The notes beneath the pieces are model-generated. The model saw only the letters and a list, made by a program, of their open reading frames with translations. It was not told the DNA's origin and ran no database searches. This document shows, in pieces, positions 46,001 through 53,249 of a DNA stretch of 64,000 nt. Position numbers and translations under genes: made by a program. The number at the start of each line of letters is the position of its first letter. Position 1 is the stretch's first letter. Location of the stretch: contig NC_018474.1 in the NCBI RefSeq assembly GCF_000277815.2, positions 124,001 to 188,000 of the forward strand, read 5' to 3'. Source of the DNA: Encephalitozoon hellem ATCC 50504. Its lineage: Eukaryota > Microsporidia > Unikaryonidae.

Positions 46001-46451
46001 GTATAGCCTCTGCTCTCTCAGTCTCCGGAGACTTCGAAACCTCCATACTGTAAAGCTCCTCAAAATCCCTGGAAAGCAACTTCTGTTCTGGCGGGACAAC
46101 AAACTTTCTGGAGACAACATCATATATAAGCCTAGAAAATTGGGAATCTATTACTCGAGCTTTTCCTCCCTGGGTGTACCTTCTGAGCGAAGGAATTTCG
46201 GCAGTGTCATAAAAAAGAACATTGATAAACTCCCTCTTTCCATTCTGCGATGTTATTATAGCACAATCCGCCTCAGAAAGGCTACAAGGCGAACTAAGCA
46301 GAAAATGTTTGACGCTGGGTAGATATCTACATATCATATAGACTCCCCCCAGGCTCAATACGCAAAGAGCATTATAGAAACGTGTCGATATTCTTCTCTT
46401 CCTCCCCTCAATGCTTATGAACGGCCTTTCCTGCTTAATTGCCACAAACAT
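43026..46451 (-). CDS. P5B-type ATPase (ATP13A2/Ypk9 class)
   Basis: 1141 residues from the ATG at 46451, preceded by AGCCCCTGAAA (the longer frame opens at GTG). The actuator loop has LTGEAVP (about 283), and the phosphorylation motif is DKTGTLTCDGLDL with Asp473. KGSPESIQQIL and GDGANDSGAL complete the P-type core. NPALP in membrane helix M4 replaces the usual PPALP of P5B pumps, and YCNNLNKIHLAGRID matches the P5B block before the Asp. P5B pumps export polyamines from acidic organelles; polyamine uptake from host would suit a parasite. The N-terminus has extra hydrophobic segments, as in P5B. Confidence 0.9.
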   Translation of the reverse strand: MFVAIKQERPFISIEGRKRRISTRFYNALCVLSLGGVYMICRYLPSVKHFLLSSPCSLSEADCAIITSQNGKREFINVLFYDTAEIPSLRRYTQGGKARVIDSQFSRLIYDVVSRKFVVPPEQKLLSRDFEELYSMEVSKSPETERAEAIQRNIFYGKNITNLPIPSISGIILKNMFSITFLSNVICLFVWRFIEYTKYAFVMGILMMYSFVFTNWEEILHSINMRKLVKKRTVRILRGGKFVCVDSRDIYPGNIIYIEPCKEFPCDALVIRGDAITNECLLTGEAVPIYKNAEQPCTVYSGTDVLKSINTVPIFTNPRNENLCRVRSLTSKNKQRAAGVVDSMHVPENFAIGMVLRTGFQTARGQILKNMINSKPVYNRFIKEAETIIFGIVGIGVIISVVMGYVFRAMELDSRMNLVYNLDLFFTLANPALPTYLRLGAQLCYRKLIKKNIYCNNLNKIHLAGRIDTAVFDKTGTLTCDGLDLLFIDDLSEPADDIDKVSMLVRIGLSTCHLVYELDGRYSGDTLDLKMFIFSSSKLVQNESTRMVVIGGQNKIYGPILKEYNDSEEMVYYQKDKIYGNKFAVGDGGVYEECKDTSPVVLDIDGISNHNLGDGCKEEWDGGINAVIMKTYEFDSNIRRMSVVVDVGSKKYVFTKGSPESIQQILKECPKEYEEKAKEYSLAGYRVISLAYKEIGKSIDRAADECGMEFLALIVFSNKLKANSKRTIEELNEANIRSIMCTGDNILTAISVGRECRIVEEFVPVIFPVLEENAKSIFDVDWLCVGDEEEFTFDKVKLSLYRGNDRVSNNEFVVACEGREFDFFRNTHYFQFILEKGAIFARFNPGQKKALIENLRAIGKVTMFCGDGANDSGALSSADVGLALAQNEASLAANFTSADIGSALDLIKEGRSAFVTSVGTFKYVVSSCVISYLGLLFLSLRKNFLSDIQTMHTDLFVSVPVTYMLTCFDASDKLFPSRPDAFLLPKRDFIPFWTTIAFEGLILLALSCYGDASSVMCDQSIGAELVFFAMTFIYIFNGVYLSEWFPHRQSLGSNVLFKAFISFAFLVSASLLVAVYAFPEWTSQWLKEYKFVRTSGFEVGLVLISIFLIAAAVFVAQPLISRVFDEGKRGGRAGGDSLERT

Positions 46452-46740
46452 TTTCAGGGGCTCTTGCACCCGATCGATTTTTTAGAACGATCATTTCTCT
46501 GAATAATTAAGGAGATTTTCCTAAAGCTTCCTATTCTCAGGAGTGCTTCCAATGCGATGCTTGATCCGGATGCACAGGCTCCATTGCAAAAACCATGGGC
46601 ACACAGACCTCTTTCCCAGATCTTCAAATTTCTTGCCGGTGTAAATTAATAACATCCCATGACTTTTTTGTATGAATAAAAGTATCAACTGTTAATTGGG
46701 CAATGAATAAATAAAATACAATTAAGAAATCCAAAGTAGG

Positions 46741-47544
46741 ATGGCTGATATAGATAGAGCGATTAACATTTTTGGTTTCTCCAATACAATGCACAACATA
46801 CTTAACCAAAGAGACAAGCTCTTTGGATCCAGCAAGACGTTTCTATTTACGCTTTTCTCCTGTGCTTCAGTTATGATATTTCAAGGAGAAAATTATAAGA
46901 ACTTGTGCTTATCGGTGATAGTCGGGCTATGCATGATGGCTGTTGATCAAAAGGTGCATGCAAGACTCTTGGGGACTGCTGCAGAGCAGAAGGGAATGCA
47001 CTCGGCAATAGTGAGCTTCCTGAACAAGATTCTTGTAAGTGAAATACTGTTTTGCAGTGTATGCTTTCTGATTGCAGTTACAATCAATATGTGTATGATT
47101 CCTATTACTTGGATTTTTGCAGCTTCTGTAGGCGTGTCTTTCTTCAAAAAAACCTTTACTGAGGACTTAACAATGGTGAGCATGAGCAATCTTCTTACTC
47201 ATCTGGGATTCTTGGCAATGTTTGTTGTTTCTCTTGGGAATCCCCGGAAGTTCCGGATAGTCATATACTCTGTTTTCTTCAGCTTCTCTGGAACAGTTAT
47301 TTTGTGGATTACCTTGGAGGCGATTCTGAATGAAAACCTTGGATTTGGACGCGTGTGCAGCATATTTTTCAAGGGAGAGATTGTAGACTTACTAGGGATT
47401 CCGGTTCTGTATCCCTTTCTTCTTTTGATGATTGTCGGGGTTTTCACTCAGGTAAGGATCAATACTTTATTATTTGCCTATGATAGAAGACGCTTTACGT
47501 CGATTGTTATTAAGAAAAGTGAAAATAAAGTGATAGAAGTGTGA
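46741..47544 (+). CDS. Multi-pass membrane protein, unknown
   Basis: A 267-residue protein with about six hydrophobic spans after a short polar N-terminus (MADIDRAINIFGFSN). It ends in a basic cytosolic-type tail (YDRRRFTSIVIKK). No family is recognised. Unlike most genes here, the start lacks a CCC motif and follows an AT-rich stretch. The 289 bp upstream (46452-46740) hold no gene that I can support. Confidence 0.7.
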   Translation: MADIDRAINIFGFSNTMHNILNQRDKLFGSSKTFLFTLFSCASVMIFQGENYKNLCLSVIVGLCMMAVDQKVHARLLGTAAEQKGMHSAIVSFLNKILVSEILFCSVCFLIAVTINMCMIPITWIFAASVGVSFFKKTFTEDLTMVSMSNLLTHLGFLAMFVVSLGNPRKFRIVIYSVFFSFSGTVILWITLEAILNENLGFGRVCSIFFKGEIVDLLGIPVLYPFLLLMIVGVFTQVRINTLLFAYDRRRFTSIVIKKSENKVIEV

Positions 47545-47637
47545 GTATTATTGTGTTGATGCATGTTATATTCTATGAAGGGCGGTGCATCGAGCGTTCT
47601 CTGAACGATGGAAAGAACACCATTGTAAGCAATAAGA

Positions 47638-47709
47638 GGGGAGTTAGCTCAGCGGTAGAGCGCTTGCTTAGCATGTAAGAGGTCATGGGTTCAAATCCCA
47701 TATTCTCCA
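47638..47709 (+). tRNA. tRNA-Ala (anticodon AGC)
   Basis: A 72-nt cloverleaf. The acceptor GGGGAGT pairs with ATTCTCC (two G-U pairs), the D-arm is GCTC...GAGC, the anticodon loop TTAGCAT gives AGC, and the T-arm is ATGGG-TTCAAAT-CCCAT. The discriminator is A. There is no intron. T4 follows at 47710-47713. Confidence 0.95.
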
Positions 47710-47838
47710 TTTTGATATTTTTAACTATGTATGCAGATTAATGTATATCACTGTAAGCAAAATCGATCTGAAACTATCAAAATCCTCTTGAAACACAGAT
47801 GCATTTAGAAGATTACATAGTAAACAAAAACACCGACA

Positions 47839-50394
47839 ATGAGGGTGAATCTGCTAGCAATGCTCATTGCTGCTGTAAGCAACAGAAAAGTTTTTTATAT
47901 TAATTTAAAGGATGTCAAGTCGGGTGAGGATTTGCTGAGCCAGCTGTTTGAAAAAGCACACCATCCTCCAGAAGATACAGCAAATGAAGTGTCTGAAGGA
48001 TCTGGCACAGTATCCTCTATGCATATGTCGAATTTGGCCCAAAAATCAGAAGAAAAGGCGCCTTCGCCAGCCGCATCTACAGAACAGAAGGCAGGAGGCC
48101 AGAAACAGTCCGGAAACAACGATGCAGCGAAGAAGAAGCAAGAAGGGGATAAAGAAGCCAAAAAATCCCAGGACAAGGCTAAAAAGGAAGAAAGTAAGCA
48201 AAAGAAAGAGGAGCAGAAGCAGCAAAAAGAGGAAAAGCAGAAGCAGAAGAAAGAAGAACAAAAGCAGAAGAAGGAGGAGCAAAAACAGAAGAAAGAGGAG
48301 CAGAAGCAGCAAAAAGAGGAAAAGCAGAAGCAGAAGAAAGACAGTCAAAAACAAGAGGAGCAGAAGCAGCAAAAAGAGGAAAAACAGAAGCAGAAGAAAG
48401 AAGAACAGAAGAAGCAAAAGGAAGAGAAACAAAAAGAAAAGGAGTCGCAATCTCAAAAGAAAGATGCAAATCAAGAGAAACAAAGGGAAAAAGATAAAAA
48501 AAAAGCTGAAAAGGAGGATTCTAAGAAGAAGGCAGATACAAAGACAGAAGCCAAGAAGGTGGATAAGGAAAAACAAGAGCCCAGTACCATCAGAGATAAA
48601 AAAGACAAAGACAAAACATCAACACAAGAAAAAACCAGTAGCAGTGATGAGGCCAAACCCAGCACAAAAAAGCTGCAAGAAGAGAAGTCTGCTAGTGCCG
48701 AGTCTGGGCCATCCTCCAAAGCCATAGAGTCCAAAAGCAAAGATGGGATTTCCAGTACCCAGGCCTCTTCAAATGCAAGTATTTCTGGAAGTACTTCAAT
48801 GGCTTCATCTTTAAACAAATCCTCGTCCATGGTACCAGTTTCCACTAGTGCTAGTAGCATGATGTCTACAAGACTGTCTTCAAGTGCTATTGCATCAAGC
48901 AGCATAGGATATTCGTCATCAGTACCTCTGTCATCCATCATGTCCTCATCTATATTTGGGCACTCGTCATCAGCATCCTTTGCTCCGTCCTCTGTACTGT
49001 CATCTGCCATCACATCATCAATAGTATCACAGATATCATCCAGCATATCCTACTCCTCAGTTGCCGATGTTCTCAAGAAGGCATCTGAGGTGAATAAGAT
49101 CAAGAGCCTGAGCTCAGTGGAGGTCAACGATGTCTTAGGGAAATGCCAGGAGTGTGAGAGGGTAGATCAGGTGCTTGTTTACAAGGATGGAGACCAGTAC
49201 ACCGACTATTCCGGGAATATTAAATTCCAACAAAAAGATGGTAAGTTGGTTGACAGCTCGGGTCTATTTGTTGGGAAAGATTGTGGATGCTCAAAGGAGG
49301 AAATACCTCAAATCGGAAAAATAACTGGGACGGGACTATATCAAGACCAAAGCGTTAACAGCATAAGTTGCCAGAAGCAGGCCAATGCTATTGACAAATT
49401 ATATTCGTCTGCAAGCAACATGGCACAAAATTCAGGAAGCATACCAGGAAAGACACTTTCGGCAGCTTCATCTCAGAATTCAAGCGCTGGAGTGGTATCG
49501 AGCAAATCTTCCGGAACAAATTCACAAATTGGAGGCAGCCAGGGGCCTCAGAGCATGCAGTCAGGGGCTTCAGCAGGAAGTAAACAAGGATCTCAAAGCG
49601 TACAATCGGGCTCCTCGGCAGGAAGCAAGCAGGGGCCTCAGAGCGTACAATCGGGTTCTTCACAGAGCAGCCAAAGTGGTTCCGCCCCTCAAGGCTCACC
49701 GTCTAGTCCTTCTCAGCAAGGTGGGCAAGCACCCCAGGGATCATCTTCTCCTCAAAGTAACGCTCAGGAAAGCCCTGGGATTTCCACAACTCAGCCTATA
49801 AAGATCGAGCCTGGAAGCCCTGACTACATACCTCCCAAGATATCTATAAAAGCAGTTAAAGTTAAATATGGAAACTCATGCGGAGACAGCTCAGGAATTG
49901 CGATCAGCTCAGCATTCATACAAGCACCTCCAGAAAAGGTCACTGTAACAGAGCCAGCAAAGACTGTTACAAAGACAGAAAAGCTTCCACCAGTTACCGT
50001 CATAAAAGAGCTAACTGTTGTAGAGCCTCCTTGCACAATCGAGAAGGAGATATTCATCACACAAGAGCCTGAAAGTATAGTCGAGGAAAAGACTGTTACA
50101 AAGCCAACCACGGTTGTAGAATATAAGACTGTGAATATTACGGCCACCAAAACTGTGGTACAAACAATAGCACCCCCTAATAATTCTGAGGATGGGAAAG
50201 TTCCTGTTGCAACATGCACCCTGACTGATGACTTTAACGAAAAAAAGCCCAGAGAAGATGTTACAACGATTAATACAACCATAGTGGTGGAAGATCCAGA
50301 AGATATAGAATGTGAACAAGAATGTGAATGCCAAGAGGATAACTGCGAGAATCCTTGCGATAAGATAAAATGTGTCTCCAAGGACGAGTTTTGA
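47839..50394 (+). CDS. Large secreted low-complexity protein, family member A
   Basis: An 851-residue protein with a signal peptide (MRVNLLAMLIAAVS). In order: an acidic/polar region; a Lys/Glu/Gln repeat zone (about 115-235); a Ser-rich zone (about 265-410); a shared domain at about 431-503 (VLVYKDGDQYTDYSG ... DGKLVDSSGLFVG ... KITGTGLYQ); a Ser/Gly/Gln repeat zone (about 568-608); a Thr/Val-rich zone (KTVTKTEKLPPVTVIKEL; KTVTKPTTVVEYKTV); and a C-terminal Cys cluster (C829-x-C831-x4-C836-x3-C840). The shared domain recurs in the next two genes. Low complexity, secretion and Cys cross-link potential suit a spore wall or polar tube component. I do not recognise it as a named protein. Confidence 0.85.
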   Translation: MRVNLLAMLIAAVSNRKVFYINLKDVKSGEDLLSQLFEKAHHPPEDTANEVSEGSGTVSSMHMSNLAQKSEEKAPSPAASTEQKAGGQKQSGNNDAAKKKQEGDKEAKKSQDKAKKEESKQKKEEQKQQKEEKQKQKKEEQKQKKEEQKQKKEEQKQQKEEKQKQKKDSQKQEEQKQQKEEKQKQKKEEQKKQKEEKQKEKESQSQKKDANQEKQREKDKKKAEKEDSKKKADTKTEAKKVDKEKQEPSTIRDKKDKDKTSTQEKTSSSDEAKPSTKKLQEEKSASAESGPSSKAIESKSKDGISSTQASSNASISGSTSMASSLNKSSSMVPVSTSASSMMSTRLSSSAIASSSIGYSSSVPLSSIMSSSIFGHSSSASFAPSSVLSSAITSSIVSQISSSISYSSVADVLKKASEVNKIKSLSSVEVNDVLGKCQECERVDQVLVYKDGDQYTDYSGNIKFQQKDGKLVDSSGLFVGKDCGCSKEEIPQIGKITGTGLYQDQSVNSISCQKQANAIDKLYSSASNMAQNSGSIPGKTLSAASSQNSSAGVVSSKSSGTNSQIGGSQGPQSMQSGASAGSKQGSQSVQSGSSAGSKQGPQSVQSGSSQSSQSGSAPQGSPSSPSQQGGQAPQGSSSPQSNAQESPGISTTQPIKIEPGSPDYIPPKISIKAVKVKYGNSCGDSSGIAISSAFIQAPPEKVTVTEPAKTVTKTEKLPPVTVIKELTVVEPPCTIEKEIFITQEPESIVEEKTVTKPTTVVEYKTVNITATKTVVQTIAPPNNSEDGKVPVATCTLTDDFNEKKPREDVTTINTTIVVEDPEDIECEQECECQEDNCENPCDKIKCVSKDEF
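48181..48543 (+). repeat. Lys/Glu/Gln coding repeat with near-identical 45-nt units
   Basis: Within the 851-residue gene. Three nearly identical DNA copies of a unit of about 45 nt start at 48208, 48295 and 48355 (each coding EEQKQQKEEKQKQKK), with shorter KKEEQKQ units between. Such identity at DNA level implies recent slippage or recombination. Confidence 0.85.
49129..49347 (+). other. Shared secreted-family domain, copy in member A
   Basis: Residues about 431-503. Its conserved points are V-L-V-Y, T-D-Y-x-G, K-F, G-K-L-V-D, G-x-F-x-G and a closing T-G-x-x-Q. It aligns with residues 141-222 of the gene at 52252 and, in part, with the C-terminus of the gene at 50541. No known domain is recognised. 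Confidence 0.65.
49540..49662 (+). repeat. Ser/Gly/Gln 15-residue coding repeat
   Basis: Two full copies and a partial third of a 45-nt unit (QGSQSVQSGSSAGSK consensus) in the 851-residue gene. The copies differ by few bases. Confidence 0.8.
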
Positions 50395-50540
50395 CTGAAT
50401 AAATTAGGATATCTACTTTAAAGCTTTTATAGACTCCAAGCTGGCCATGGCCCGATGATTGCAATCTTCAAACTTAGTTTTTGATATAAAACAATCTGAA
50501 ACTTACCGGATATAAAGAAAGGCGATATTAAAACAAAACG

Positions 50541-52118
50541 ATGATATTAGCCTTGCTTTTGCTTGGAAGTATTGTAAGGGCCGATATATTCGACAATGCC
50601 AGCCTAGAAAAAGTTCTAAGTGAAGGCCTGAAGAGCGACAGCAGTGGTAATTCGGGAGCCAATAGCACCTCTTTATCCCAAGCACCTAAGGAGGAAAAGT
50701 TGTCTTCAACCCTTACCGGGGCTTCACCCTCCTCCTCGTATAGTATACCGTCTGTAAGCCAAGCTTCAATATCGACAGTAACCTCTGGAAAAAAGAATGA
50801 AGAGGAAACGCCGATTATAATAATAACTCAGGAAAACTCAAAAAGCAAAGGAGGAAAAGAACAAGAGGAAAGGATAGCCAGCATTGTGAAAAATGCGATT
50901 TCTGGTACTAAGTCTGGTACTAAACCGAATACAGGATCCGCCATCAAAAAGGAGGCAGAAGGAGGTGAGGAGTCTGGTAGTAGTGAGATTAAAGAGGCAT
51001 CAGATGGAGGAGACAAGAAAGGTAGTCCAAACTCCATTGGAAGCACTCTTTCTCCTGTTGTGGCAAATGCCGTTGGAGGTAGTAGCAATTTAGAAGATTC
51101 CTATTGGACAACTGTTATTGTCGATAACAAACTGAGAAAGGTCAAGGTCAATGTCAAGGTCATGACTGTTGTGGAAAGCATCGATGATGCAGTAAAGTGC
51201 ACCTCCAAAGATGGTGATACAAAAGAAAAGGAAAAGAAGTTCAATTTCTGGAATAAGGCTGAGGAAAAGTCTAAGGGTGGAGACATTCCTACCACTGTTT
51301 CTGTTCCTTATAGCAAAGAAAAGGATTCAAAGAAAACAACGTCTCAGAGCTCTAAGACTTCCACAAAGAGCAGCAGTAGTGATGGGAAGGCAAAGAAGAC
51401 TGCTGAGGCCTCAAAGTCCGTCGAGCCTGAGGTTGCTTCATCCTCTGTTTTGTCTGGAAAAAGCAGCGAATCCAAGAAAGAGTCTGAAAGCACAAGTGCA
51501 TCTGTGAAGTCTAGCATTGCCAGTGCATCAGAAAGCACTGGAACTTCGAAGAAAGGCACCAAAGATGAGTCTATCAGCTCAAAGCACAATAAGTCTGCTG
51601 GATCTACAAAACCGTTCTCCGAATCATCTACAAAGCATAAAGCTACAGAAAGTAAGAGCATTACTGAAACTGCCACAAAAGAAAAGAATAAGAAAAAAGA
51701 ATCTGTGTCAGCAACGCTTTCAAGCCGTGCTTCACAAGGGCTTTCTTCGGTGTCCAGCGTGGCATCTTCAAAGAATAAGAAGAAAGCTTCGTCTTCCAAG
51801 GAAAGTGCAAGCGCGTCATCCAAGATGCCAACTTCTAGTATATCTCATAGCTCAAAGAAATCAGGAACATCAAAAGATGCTAAGGACACAAATGCCTCAA
51901 AGTCGGAAAAGGAAAGCAAGTCAGGATCGGAGAAGAAGGAAGTCAATCCCGAGATGAATGAGCTTTTCTATGTTCTTAAAAACATGCCTGGAAAAGTTAG
52001 CATCAGCAATCCCGAGGGAAAGATGTTCGTGGAAGGGAACTTTGTTGCGCTAAAAGAAGAGAAGTTGAAAAACAAGAAATTTAAGTTCTCAGGCTACATC
52101 CAAGCAGAACATAGTTAA
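50541..52118 (+). CDS. Secreted Ser/Lys-rich protein, family member C
   Basis: A 525-residue protein with a signal peptide (MILALLLLGSIVRADI). Ser and Lys dominate residues 250-465 (for example TSQSSKTSTKSSSSDGKAKK), an extended, probably O-glycosylatable stretch. A central segment (YWTTVIVDNKLRKVKVNVKV) is the most ordered-looking part. The last 57 residues (GKVSISNPEGKMFVEGNFV ... KFKFSGYIQ) align with the back half of the domain shared with the genes at 47839 and 52252. It lacks their C-terminal Cys cluster. It is the middle gene of a same-strand trio, 146 bp after the first. Confidence 0.82.
   Translation: MILALLLLGSIVRADIFDNASLEKVLSEGLKSDSSGNSGANSTSLSQAPKEEKLSSTLTGASPSSSYSIPSVSQASISTVTSGKKNEEETPIIIITQENSKSKGGKEQEERIASIVKNAISGTKSGTKPNTGSAIKKEAEGGEESGSSEIKEASDGGDKKGSPNSIGSTLSPVVANAVGGSSNLEDSYWTTVIVDNKLRKVKVNVKVMTVVESIDDAVKCTSKDGDTKEKEKKFNFWNKAEEKSKGGDIPTTVSVPYSKEKDSKKTTSQSSKTSTKSSSSDGKAKKTAEASKSVEPEVASSSVLSGKSSESKKESESTSASVKSSIASASESTGTSKKGTKDESISSKHNKSAGSTKPFSESSTKHKATESKSITETATKEKNKKKESVSATLSSRASQGLSSVSSVASSKNKKKASSSKESASASSKMPTSSISHSSKKSGTSKDAKDTNASKSEKESKSGSEKKEVNPEMNELFYVLKNMPGKVSISNPEGKMFVEGNFVALKEEKLKNKKFKFSGYIQAEHS
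51945..52115 (+). other. Shared secreted-family domain, partial copy in member C
   Basis: The last 57 residues keep the G-K-[VIL]-x-[IF] strand, E/D-G-K-[ML], G-x-F-V, E-E and the closing S-G-Y-I-Q of the domain. The front part (VLVY...TDY) is missing or strongly diverged. Confidence 0.55.
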
Positions 52119-52251
52119 CGAATTAAACATTCAATTTCGTACTTCTTTTTATTTATCTCAGGGAAAAAAGCCTTCTGAAACAGCTGAAACAAGTTTCAGA
52201 AAAAGACTGCTGTCAATATAAGGACTTAAATATGTAATTATCTCCTTTTCA

Positions 52252-53193
52252 ATGAGAACAATCCACAAGTTCGGAATAGCAAGAGTCATATACCTTATTT
52301 TGATTTGTAGATACGCTTCTATTTTGTGCCAAGGGGATGATGAAAGTACCGTTGAAATAGTTCTCTTTAATAATGCCACAGAGAAGATCAAAAGCAAGAG
52401 CGATGTGGAGAAAGAACCTACAGCAGAGAACAAGTCTAAGGAACTTAGAAACATACTAACGGCATTGGTAAGCCATCTTTTGGCTGGAAGCAGACTTAAA
52501 AACAACCTTCTCAAGAACTATGATGAGGCTAGCCAGCTCAATATTACAAAGGGAGACAGCCAGAAGCCTGATGATCCTGGGAAGGCTGAAAAGACTAGCA
52601 GCCCTCCACCTCAGGAACCAACTATAGAGATGCTAGAGAAAATAAAGAGGATCCCTGTAGGGTATAGAACATTCTGCTCCTTCGTTCAGAACCTAGATCT
52701 TATCAGGGACAAGCTAAAAAATAGGCCTGGAATTAGAAAAATTCAGAATATTTTGGTTTACGAAGAGTATCACCTTACTGATTACTGGGGAAGGCTGAAG
52801 TTCAAGAAAGAGGGTGACAAGCTTGTGGACGAAACTGGATACTTTGAAGGAGTCAAGGTCAATAGCTTCGAGGATATGCTAACCCAGGGGAGAATGACCA
52901 GGACAGGATTTGTCCAGAAAAAGGAAATAGGGGAGAATGAGGTAAATGAGAATCTAATAACCATGAAGCTCCTTCTTAGTGAGATTGCTAAAGAAAAGAA
53001 CACCTCAATTCATAACGTGGTTAATGAAGGATGTAATATGTCTATGGTCGAAGAGCTAGTCTTTTATGGAAATAGCCCATCAGCTCACGATAATGAAATA
53101 GTGCATGTCTGTGTGTGCTCTGACTCATTCTGCAAAGAACCATGCAAAGACATTGTTCCAATGAAAATGGAAAACTTAGAGTTTAGAGATTAG
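52252..53193 (+). CDS. Secreted protein, family member B
   Basis: A 313-residue protein, the least low-complexity of the trio. An N-terminal hydrophobic signal (VIYLILICRYASILC) is followed by a charged region, a Pro-rich link (KTSSPPPQEP), and the shared domain at about 141-222 (ILVYEEYHLTDYWG ... GDKLVDETGYFEG ... RMTRTGFVQ). The C-terminal Cys cluster C287-x-C289-x4-C294-x3-C298 has exactly the spacing of that in the gene at 47839, including a P-C-[DK]-[KD]-I ending. It may be the minimal functional form of the family. Function unknown; expected extracellular or spore structure. Confidence 0.82.
   Translation: MRTIHKFGIARVIYLILICRYASILCQGDDESTVEIVLFNNATEKIKSKSDVEKEPTAENKSKELRNILTALVSHLLAGSRLKNNLLKNYDEASQLNITKGDSQKPDDPGKAEKTSSPPPQEPTIEMLEKIKRIPVGYRTFCSFVQNLDLIRDKLKNRPGIRKIQNILVYEEYHLTDYWGRLKFKKEGDKLVDETGYFEGVKVNSFEDMLTQGRMTRTGFVQKKEIGENEVNENLITMKLLLSEIAKEKNTSIHNVVNEGCNMSMVEELVFYGNSPSAHDNEIVHVCVCSDSFCKEPCKDIVPMKMENLEFRD
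52672..52917 (+). other. Shared secreted-family domain, copy in member B
   Basis: Residues about 141-222. It matches member A across ILVY, TDY-x-G, LKF, D-K-L-V-D, G-x-F-x-G and T-x-T-G-F-x-Q. This copy has an added helical lead (FVQNLDLIRDKLKNRPG). Confidence 0.65.
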
Positions 53194-53249
53194 GCTACAG
53201 AATAGAAGATAGGGGCCTGACCATCGACATCTCAAGTAATTAAAAGTAT

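Noticed and set aside
46452..46740. A further small gene or ncRNA in the 289-bp gap upstream of the membrane protein
   Set aside because: Only very short frames (26 codons or fewer) and a weak 5-bp hairpin are seen. Nothing can be supported.
48046..48576. A 176-residue Leu/Phe-rich minus-strand frame that looks like a membrane protein
   Set aside because: It is the complement of the Lys/Glu/Gln repeat (AAG/GAA read backwards gives CTT/TTC). The plus-strand gene has a signal peptide, start and conserved domain.
49234..49262. GTAAGTTGGTTGACAG resembling a mini-intron start and end
   Set aside because: It lies inside the shared domain of the 851-residue gene. Reading through keeps the domain aligned with its paralogue, so it is coding.
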